12,075 nt of DNA from contig JALOTU010000055.1 of NCBI GenBank assembly GCA_025457725.1, positions 1 to 12,075 on the forward strand, read 5' to 3'. This document shows positions 6,940 through 12,075 of this stretch, piece by piece (the stretch's first letter is position 1; each line of letters opens with the position of its first letter). Both the position numbers and the translations under genes were made by a program. Source of the stretch: Verrucomicrobiota bacterium. GTDB taxonomy: Bacteria; Verrucomicrobiota; Verrucomicrobiia; Limisphaerales; DSYF01. The notes beneath the pieces are model-generated. The model ran no database searches. It saw only the letters and a list, made by a program, of their open reading frames with translations, and was not told where the DNA came from.

Positions 6940-7902
6940 TCACGGACGCGGCTTGAAGGCAGAGTTGCGCGCCAGTTCCTCCCAAAGCCTGCGTTCGGCA
7001 GGAGTTACAGATTGGGGAACCTCCACCTGCGCAGCCACAATCAAATCGCCGTGCCCGCCGTCGCGCGTGGGCAGGCCGCGGCCGCGCACACGAAGCTTCT
7101 GGCCATTCTGGGTTCCAGCCGGGATCTTGATATTCACGGTGCCCGTCAACGAGGGGACACTGATATTCGCCCCCAAGACAGCCTCCCACGGGGCCATGGC
7201 CACCTCGCACATCAAATCGTGTCCGCGCACCTCAAAATCCGGATGCCGGGCCAGTCGAACGCGAAGAAACAAATCCCCGGAGCCCCCGGGCCCGTGTTCC
7301 CCACGCCCGGAAATGCGCAGGCGCTGGCCTTCTCCAATACCTGCCGGAATCTTCACCTGATGGGTCTCCGAACGATCGGCCTGCCGGACCGTGACGGATC
7401 GGACTGAACCGTGAAGAACTTCGTCCAAGGTCACGAGAATGTCGCCTTCCACATCGCGTCCACGCTGCGCCCGGTCCGCCCCCCCGAACACATCGTCGAA
7501 CCCAAATCCGCCGCGTGCAGTCCGCCCCCTGGACCCGAACAACTGTTCGAAGAAGTCGCTGAAGCCCGTGCCCCCGAAATGGAATTCCTGCCCCCCCTCC
7601 CGGCCCGCTCCACGAAATGCGCCCCCGGAACCAAACCCTTCCCAACCCGGTGGTGGACGGAACTCCGAACCCGACTTCCAACTGGCGCCCAACTGGTCGT
7701 ACTTGCGGCGCTTCTCGGGATCGCTCAACACCTCGTACGCCTCGTTAATCTCCTTGAACTTGGCCTCGGCCAGTTTCTTGTCCTTGGCGACATCCGGATG
7801 ATACTTGCGAGCCAGATTCCGGAAGGCCTTTTTGATCTCGGCCTCATTGGCCGTTCGCGAGACACCCAGGGATTCGTAATAGTCTTTGTATTGGACCGCC
7901 AT
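6940..7902 (-). CDS. J-domain co-chaperone without zinc finger (CbpA/DnaJ class B type)
   Basis: A 320-residue Hsp70 co-chaperone. The J domain (residues 5-70, KDYYESLGVSRTANEAEIKK) contains the essential HPD at 35-37 (YHPDVAK), which stimulates DnaK ATPase. A Gly/Phe-rich linker follows at about 75-148 (FGSGGAFRGAG, FHFGGTGFSDFF). Two C-terminal substrate-binding beta domains follow: about 152-220 (ILVTLDEVLHGSVRSV, IPAGIGEGQRLRISGRG) and 225-300 (MAPWEAVLGANISVPSLTG, IPAGTQNGQKLRVRGRGLP). The four CxxCxGxG zinc repeats of class A DnaJ are absent, so it is CbpA-like. The ATG at 7902 gives the conserved MAVQYKDYYE; an in-frame ATG at 7947 would add 15 atypical residues. No close ribosome binding site is seen. 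It lies 255 nt downstream of mglB in the same orientation but has its own promoter candidate. Confidence 0.95.
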   Translation of the reverse strand: MAVQYKDYYESLGVSRTANEAEIKKAFRNLARKYHPDVAKDKKLAEAKFKEINEAYEVLSDPEKRRKYDQLGASWKSGSEFRPPPGWEGFGSGGAFRGAGREGGQEFHFGGTGFSDFFEQLFGSRGRTARGGFGFDDVFGGADRAQRGRDVEGDILVTLDEVLHGSVRSVTVRQADRSETHQVKIPAGIGEGQRLRISGRGEHGPGGSGDLFLRVRLARHPDFEVRGHDLMCEVAMAPWEAVLGANISVPSLTGTVNIKIPAGTQNGQKLRVRGRGLPTRDGGHGDLIVAAQVEVPQSVTPAERRLWEELARNSAFKPRP

Positions 7903-7947
7903 GCCACATGAGGCCGGGCCGTTGAGCACTCCACCCGGCTGCAACAT

Positions 7948-7975
7948 ATGATGCTGGGGATTGAGCGGATGTCAA
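7948..7975 (-). promoter_or_regulatory. Candidate sigma70-type promoter for the J-domain gene
   Basis: On the minus strand, a perfect TTGACA (7975-7970), 16-bp spacer, CATCAT (7953-7948; 4 of 6). Expected transcription start is near 7941, giving a leader of about 40 nt to the ATG at 7902. No CIRCE-type heat-shock inverted repeat was seen in the leader. Confidence 0.5.
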
Positions 7976-8157
7976 AGCCGCCTTGAGCGTTGGGCAAGCC
8001 CGGACGCGCCCTGGGGGTTGCCCTGACCGTGCCGGGACGATCCACGGTTTGGCCTCCCGTAGGCCGACCCGGCCGCCGGGGTGCGAAGGTGTGCACAACA
8101 AACAGCCGGCGGAATCACCTGCGCTGCCTTCGGTGGGTCTTGAAGTGCGGACGCCGT

Positions 8158-8637
8158 TCAGCTTTGGCGGCGAAAGATCGCGGAAGGATCGGCGAGATTG
8201 AGTATCGAGAGATCAACGCCTCCCTCGGGATTGCGTTCGGCGGCAATCTTCATCTGCGCCGCAATCTGCTCCGCGATGGCGGAGGCGTAATACTTGACCA
8301 CGCCCACGCCCACGCTGGACTGGAAGATGACGACCAGTTGACATTGCTGGTCCACGGCCGTGATGAAGATGCTGTGCGTTTCACCCTGTTGGTAAACGGA
8401 ACTGAAACTGGTCTCTTCCACGAGACCGGCGATGGTTTGTGTGGCCATGAAGGCACCGGAGGACAACGCGGCGATGCTCGTGAGATCGAAGCTGCCGGCG
8501 TTGCCCTGGGATGCGATGAGGAAGCCGCCCTGGTCGATCAAAAGCGCCAGGGAGGCGTCACTCTTCTTCAGCATCTCGCGCAGGATCGCGTCGATCCGCT
8601 GGATATCTTCCTCCAGCAATTGAGGGAGGGTAAACAT
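8158..8637 (-). CDS. mglB: MglB-like roadblock/LC7 protein (GTPase regulator)
   Basis: A 159-residue roadblock/LC7 protein, the same length as Myxococcus xanthus MglB. It matches MglB along its length: helix EEDIQRIDAILREML, strand LALLIDQGGFLIASQG, then DLTSIAALSSGAFMATQTIAGLVEE, the strands SIFITAVDQQCQLVVIF, and a C-terminal helix ending in a short tail SAIFRRQS. MglB homodimers act as GAP for MglA and help restrict MglA to one cell pole. The ATG is 1 nt beyond the mglA stop (TGA-C-ATG) and has no ribosome binding site of its own, so translation is probably coupled to mglA. This is one of two roadblock proteins in the cluster; the other is the C-terminal domain of the 640-residue scaffold gene, and hetero-pairing between them is possible but unproven. 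Confidence 0.92.
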   Translation of the reverse strand: MFTLPQLLEEDIQRIDAILREMLKKSDASLALLIDQGGFLIASQGNAGSFDLTSIAALSSGAFMATQTIAGLVEETSFSSVYQQGETHSIFITAVDQQCQLVVIFQSSVGVGVVKYYASAIAEQIAAQMKIAAERNPEGGVDLSILNLADPSAIFRRQS

Positions 8638-8638
8638 G

Positions 8639-9253
8639 TCATGCGTACTGCGGTTTCGATTGATTCACGAACTTGTGCAACAGCATGCGGGTGATCATGT
8701 TCAATGTTTCGAACACGCCCTCACATTTGTTGGCGCAGCCCGTGAAGGATGGCACCTGTACGTCCCGGTTGTTCAGCAGATACTCCATGTACTCAACCGG
8801 AGCCACGTTTGGCAGATCCCGCTTGTTGTACTGCAGCACATAGGGAATGTCGGACAAGTTGAGTTTCAGAGTGCGCAGGTTGTCCTCCAGGTTCTGCAGG
8901 CTCTCCACATTCTCCGTCATCTTCTCGTATTGCGAATCGGCGACGAACACGATGCCATCCACGCCGCGCAGCACGAGTTGCCGCGTGGTGTTGTAGATCA
9001 CCTGGCCGGGCACCGTGTAGAGCTGGAACTTGGTCTTGAAGCCCTTGATGGACATTGCTTCGATCGGCAGGAAGTCAAAGAACAGGGTTCGATCCGAGCT
9101 GGTGGCCAGCGAAACGAGCTTGCCCTTGTTGCCCTGCCCGGTCTGCACGTGCTCATGCACCTGGACCAGGTTGGTGGTTTTGCCGCCCATGGCGGGACCA
9201 TAATACACGATTTTGACCTGCAGCTCTTTTGTTGACTGATTGATGATTGCCAT
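8639..9253 (-). CDS. mglA: MglA-family small Ras-like GTPase
   Basis: A 204-residue GTPase strongly resembling Myxococcus MglA, the switch that sets front-rear polarity and motility direction. The P-loop is GPAMGGKT (19-26). The segment SDRTLFFDFLP (53-63) carries R55, matching the intrinsic arginine finger. YTVPGQ (79-84) has the MglA-typical Thr in place of the Walker B Asp, and Q84 corresponds to the catalytic Gln. The base-recognition motif NKRD is at 143-146. The G5 area reads TGCANKCEGVF, with two cysteines four residues apart. Start ATG lies 3 nt after the TAA of the scaffold gene, with AAAGG about 8 nt upstream serving as ribosome binding site inside the previous gene. It is the middle gene of a tight scaffold-mglA-mglB set. 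Family call is firm; the exact process controlled here (type IV pili, secretion, growth polarity) is unknown. Confidence 0.95.
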   Translation of the reverse strand: MAIINQSTKELQVKIVYYGPAMGGKTTNLVQVHEHVQTGQGNKGKLVSLATSSDRTLFFDFLPIEAMSIKGFKTKFQLYTVPGQVIYNTTRQLVLRGVDGIVFVADSQYEKMTENVESLQNLEDNLRTLKLNLSDIPYVLQYNKRDLPNVAPVEYMEYLLNNRDVQVPSFTGCANKCEGVFETLNMITRMLLHKFVNQSKPQYA

Positions 9254-9256
9254 AGA

Positions 9257-11179
9257 TTACGCCTTTGCCTTGTGATCCAGTTCGCCCGCGAGTGCGGCCA
9301 GCTTGGCCGTGGGGAGGGGTTCTCCCTTTGCTCCAAAGGCCGCAAAATACAGTGCGTTGACGCGGAAGATCTTCCACGGAACATTTCCCACGGTGAAATT
9401 CAGGTTGTTCAACTCGCCCATACGCAGCTCTTGGGTGCACTGGGTCACTTTGCTGAACAGGTGAGGCAGAAAGGCCGCCAGCGTATCGCCATTGAGGCCG
9501 GGCGGCAATTGGTTGGCCACCATCAGGCCGTCCGGCAACGCGATCACCGCTCCAACCACCCCGTCCAGCGATGCAGCACGCGAGACCACTTCGTTGGGCG
9601 TGGCGTACCGGGTCACAAACTCCGTTCCCGCCGTCGCCGCCCGTGACGCTGCATCCGCCCGGGCCTCGGCTGCGACCATATCATCACGGTCGTCCCATAT
9701 GTAATAATTGGTGTCCAGCGGTCGGCTCACCGAATGATCCACTGCCACACCCGCTGTATCCGGCTGAGGCAGGCCTGAGAAAAGGTTGGGAATATCCTTG
9801 TCCACCGCCACCTTGGTGGTTTCACGCCCCTTATCCTTCTGTTGCGCAATGAAGAGGGGCGCAACCACACGGAGCGGGAATTCAACTTCTGCAAGGTCAT
9901 GCACGGAGGCGCCCGGCGCCGCGGGAGGAGTCAACCAGGCCTTGATCTGTTTCCACGTAAACGACAGCCTGCCCCGCTTGAGTCCACCCTCGACGATTCC
10001 GTAGGGGATTGACAATCGGGCCTGCACAAGATTGAGCTGAATGATCTCCTGCTTCAAGCCGTCAGGCCAACCATCCGCCACGGCGTTGAGGGCCAGTTGC
10101 AGCGGCGGACGCGATTCCGCGGTCGCAGTGGGGACGCTCGGCGGCGGCAGGTTCGGAGCCGGCGGTGTCGCCTTCGCCAGCGAGGGCTTTCCAATAATTG
10201 ATGTCCCTTTGCTGGTGAACGACGGCGTGGCGGATGGGAGTTGGGTGGCCGGTCCAGTCTTCGCCGGTTCGGATCCAATTGAGGAGACCGGCTTGTTGGG
10301 CAAGCCGGGCTGGATCGAGGGCCGGTGAGGAGGATTGATTGTCGGCTTTGGCAGGGGTGACGAGCTTCGTGCCACAGGTGCGGAGGGGGCGGACGATGCC
10401 GGGGTGGGACGCGCCAGGGGCCTGGATAGTGGCTGCGGGATCGGCTTCGCAATCGATGGGGATACGGGGGCCGCGGTCGGGGGTTCCGCCGGGGGCGGCG
10501 ACTGTTGGGTGATGGCAGGCGCCGCAGGAGCGCTGTTGGCCGTTCTTGGTGAAATGATGGAAAGCCCCGCTCCCCGGTCCGCAAATGGACTCACGATATC
10601 TTCAGGAATCTCCATTTGCAGCGGCCCGTGCCTGCGGGCGAGCATGCTCGGGTTGATGTGGGGCAGAATGGCGGAAAGAGGCACGTTGACCAGAACCTGA
10701 TCCTGATCCTGATTCCCGGCGAAGACCTTCGGGGCCACACGCCTCAGCTCTCCGAAGGGCAGTGACACCTGCCCCTTCGACAATTGAGGGAGGACTTGTT
10801 CCAGGGAAAGGAACACCGAGAGATCACCGACGTCATGCAGCAGCCGGCTCTGCAAGTCGATTGGGAGCCCGGCCACGATGGGGGCCAGCGGCACATGCAC
10901 GCCGCCGGTCCGCGACTCGCGCTCAGGGGCCGCTGCGCCCGCGGGCATGCGAAGCACATCGCCCACCGGCGCCTGCCCGCCGGCATCACTGGGACATCCG
11001 CCGTCCCCCTCGAAGGATTCTTCGACGATGACTTCGGAGAAATCCTCGTATCCTTCGTCGTATGAATCTTCGTAGGTATCCGCCGACCTGCGGAATAGAT
11101 TACGAAACCGGCTGAACAGATTTGTCTTCACTCGTTTGAATCTTTCTTTCCAATGACCTCTGGCACGGATCCCCGCCAT
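9257..11179 (-). CDS. Multidomain scaffold with C-terminal roadblock/LC7 domain, otherwise unrecognised
   Basis: A 640-residue protein I cannot assign to a named family. The ATG at 11179 has an excellent ribosome binding site (GGTGGAG, 7 nt away); the frame is open 81 codons further upstream but that part lacks protein character, and an internal GTG (residue 17) is an alternative start. Layout: basic amphipathic helix (about 11-32, KERFKRVKTN then LFSRFRNLFRR); acidic, Tyr-rich stretch (34-60, DTYEDSYDEGYEDF); module A (about 94-183); Pro/Ser/Ala-rich disordered linker (217-358); module B (about 359-446), which aligns with module A; acidic linker (480-520); and a roadblock/LC7 domain (about 528-625, VVSRAASLDGVVGAVIALPDG). 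It is followed at once by mglA and mglB. The roadblock domain probably binds MglA or MglB, and the amphipathic helix may bind membrane; both are inference. Confidence 0.88.
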   Translation of the reverse strand: MAGIRARGHWKERFKRVKTNLFSRFRNLFRRSADTYEDSYDEGYEDFSEVIVEESFEGDGGCPSDAGGQAPVGDVLRMPAGAAAPERESRTGGVHVPLAPIVAGLPIDLQSRLLHDVGDLSVFLSLEQVLPQLSKGQVSLPFGELRRVAPKVFAGNQDQDQVLVNVPLSAILPHINPSMLARRHGPLQMEIPEDIVSPFADRGAGLSIISPRTANSAPAAPAITQQSPPPAEPPTAAPVSPSIAKPIPQPLSRPLARPTPASSAPSAPVARSSSPLPKPTINPPHRPSIQPGLPNKPVSSIGSEPAKTGPATQLPSATPSFTSKGTSIIGKPSLAKATPPAPNLPPPSVPTATAESRPPLQLALNAVADGWPDGLKQEIIQLNLVQARLSIPYGIVEGGLKRGRLSFTWKQIKAWLTPPAAPGASVHDLAEVEFPLRVVAPLFIAQQKDKGRETTKVAVDKDIPNLFSGLPQPDTAGVAVDHSVSRPLDTNYYIWDDRDDMVAAEARADAASRAATAGTEFVTRYATPNEVVSRAASLDGVVGAVIALPDGLMVANQLPPGLNGDTLAAFLPHLFSKVTQCTQELRMGELNNLNFTVGNVPWKIFRVNALYFAAFGAKGEPLPTAKLAALAGELDHKAKA

Positions 11180-11186
11180 GCTGCCG

Positions 11187-11193
11187 CTCCACC
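11187..11193 (-). promoter_or_regulatory. Ribosome binding site deciding the scaffold start
   Basis: GGTGGAG on the minus strand, 7 nt before the ATG at 11179. It is the strongest Shine-Dalgarno match in the window and supports starting the scaffold protein there rather than at the upstream limit of the open frame. Confidence 0.65.
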
Positions 11194-11416
11194 CGGCTCG
11201 ATCCCAAGGCCGTGGATTCAACTCAATCCAACCTGGCCAGCATGCGTTGGTGGGGGCATATCCGCGGCGATTTGCTGCGGCCCAATCTGCAGAAGGCGTG
11301 CCACCAGCTCCTTGCGTGCGCCATCGTGATGCGCCCGCCAACCTCTTAAGCAGGAGCAGGGCCTGCATTTGCACAGGACGCCCGCCTTCGCCTGTCCCAT
11401 CGATGGACTGGATGTC

Positions 11417-11474
11417 CACCAACGGTTTTCAGATTGGCGTTGGGTTTGATCAGCAAGAAGCGTCTCCGTTGGTG
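11417..11474. repeat. 9-bp inverted repeat, possible operator
   Basis: CACCAACGG (11417-11425) and its exact reverse complement CCGTTGGTG (11466-11474), separated by 40 nt, about four helical turns. An additional CGTTGG lies between them. The spacing and the location between divergent genes of one pathway fit a regulator binding site; no regulator is known. Confidence 0.35.
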
Positions 11475-11503
11475 CGGGAACAAACTCAACAGTCAGGATT
11501 CTT

Positions 11504-11520
11504 TCGGAATAGGGATTGCT
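11504..11520 (+). promoter_or_regulatory. Weak candidate sigma54 promoter for the response regulator
   Basis: GG at 11506-11507 and GC at 11518-11519 with exactly 10 bp between, and a full TTGCT at the -12 side (11516-11520). The -24 side (CGGAAT) matches poorly beyond GG. Expected start near 11531 would give a leader of about 60 nt. A match of this quality can occur by chance in a window of this size. Confidence 0.22.
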
Positions 11521-11593
11521 AGGCTGGACTGAGACCGGGGCGAACGAACCGGCTCTGAACCACAACGAGACCTAACACGTGGAGAACGCGAAG

Positions 11594-12075
11594 ATGGCTG
11601 GAGACAGAAAAGGCAGGGAGAAGAAAGCGCAAATCCTGTTGCTGGACGACGACCAGGAATTCCTGGAGTTGTACGAAGATCTCCTTGGCACACTCCCCAG
11701 CAAACCCGACGTGCGCACCACCACGACCGGTTCCCGTGCTCTTGCCATTCTGGACAGCGAGCCTGTTCGATTGTTCCTCTGCGACCTCAAGATGCCGAAG
11801 ATGGACGGCTTGCAGGTGCTCTCCATTGTGCGCCGCAAGTTTCCCAAGCTCCGCACGGTGGTTCTGACCTCGCTACACGATGAACAGTTCCGTTCGCGAG
11901 CATATGCGTTGGGTGTGGACATGTACTGGCAGAAGCCGGCGACGCAACAGGAGACCCGCATGTTCCTTGAGTGCATGGAATCCCTGCTCGGGCGGGAGGA
12001 GCAAAGCGGATTTCGGGGTGTGCAGAGCAAGAGCCTGGTGGATATCATCCAGCTGGAATGCCTGTCGCAGAGCTC
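11594..12075 (+). CDS. Response regulator with PATAN/DUF4388-type C-terminus, cut by window edge
   Basis: The first 160 residues are present and the frame runs off the end. Residues 12-130 are a receiver domain: acidic pocket D18-D20 (ILLLDDDQEF), phospho-acceptor D64 in LFLCDLKMPKMDGLQV, T92 in VVLTS and K114 in WQKP, so it should be phosphorylatable. After a short linker, GFRGVQSKSLVDIIQLECLSQS (139-160) opens what looks like a DUF4388/PATAN domain (small hydrophobic start, then L-x-D-I-I-Q-L). Receiver-PATAN proteins are known in cyanobacteria, where PATAN regulators control type IV pilus motors and phototaxis, and DUF4388 is frequent near MglA/roadblock genes. The start ATG has GGAG 9 nt upstream (11581-11584). 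It is divergent from the scaffold-mglA-mglB genes, suggesting it is the phosphorelay input of that module. No histidine kinase is in view. Confidence 0.9.
   Translation, partial: MAGDRKGREKKAQILLLDDDQEFLELYEDLLGTLPSKPDVRTTTTGSRALAILDSEPVRLFLCDLKMPKMDGLQVLSIVRRKFPKLRTVVLTSLHDEQFRSRAYALGVDMYWQKPATQQETRMFLECMESLLGREEQSGFRGVQSKSLVDIIQLECLSQS

Larger units (their letters stand above)
11180..11593. other. Divergent intergenic region of the polarity cluster with repeated CGTTGGTG motifs
   Basis: 414 bp between the scaffold gene (minus) and the response regulator (plus), without a convincing gene. CGTTGGTG occurs at 11245-11252 and 11467-11474, with its complement at 11417-11424, and a shorter CGTTGG at 11438-11443. 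Copies at 11417-11425 and 11466-11474 form a perfect 9-bp inverted repeat 40 nt apart. A GG-N10-GC element is at 11504-11520. No clear sigma70 promoter could be placed for either gene. Confidence 0.6.

Noticed and set aside
8051..8080. Two small hairpins (GGCCT/AGGCC and CCCGG/CCGGG) between the mglB and J-domain genes, considered as an mglB terminator.
   Set aside because: Stems are only 5 bp, there is no T-tract, and such pairings are common in this GC-rich stretch.
11218..11565. Open frames on the minus strand upstream of the scaffold that could be a small or frameshifted gene, or an 81-codon N-terminal extension of the scaffold.
   Set aside because: The translations are Trp/Cys/Arg/Pro-rich without domain character, no start has a ribosome binding site, and the GGTGGAG-N7-ATG at 11179 gives a better scaffold start.

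Overview
The window is GC-rich, densely coded bacterial DNA. Gene content and several sequence details fit a verrucomicrobial lineage (Limisphaerales/Pedosphaera-like): a FmdB protein with a CPENLC-type second zinc knuckle, weak or absent Shine-Dalgarno sites at most starts, and an MglA/MglB module. This placement is inferred from protein character only; a planctomycete-like or other PVC relative is not excluded. No rRNA, tRNA, insertion sequence, CRISPR array or phage gene was recognised.

Left part (1-3614, all minus strand): a lysine 2,3-aminomutase-type radical SAM enzyme cut by the window edge, with a near-consensus promoter just ahead of its start; a secreted protein of unknown function that looks like a peptidase-MA-type protein without HExxH; a FmdB zinc-ribbon protein; and a membrane-anchored coiled-coil protein carrying an exact 30-bp tandem duplication. 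The secreted protein starts 18 nt after the fmdB stop, so these two are probably co-transcribed.

Middle (3615-6939): a 352-bp gap without a convincing gene, then mnmA (tRNA 2-thiouridylase) and ptsI (enzyme I of the PEP phosphotransferase system) on the plus strand. No HPr or EIIA gene is visible. A 7-bp hairpin separates ptsI from the convergent dnaJ-like gene.

Right part (6940-12075) is the most interesting. On the minus strand lie, tightly packed, a 640-residue scaffold-like protein with a C-terminal roadblock/LC7 domain, an MglA small GTPase (3 nt later) and an MglB roadblock protein (1 nt later). A J-domain co-chaperone with its own promoter follows. Divergently across a 414-bp intergenic region is a response regulator whose C-terminal part begins a PATAN/DUF4388 domain. 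Together these look like a cell-polarity or motility switch: a phosphorelay input, a GTPase and its roadblock regulator, and a novel multidomain adaptor. The adaptor has an N-terminal basic amphipathic helix, two copies of an unnamed module of about 85-90 residues, and a long proline-rich linker. The divergent intergenic region carries repeated CGTTGGTG motifs that could be operator sites.
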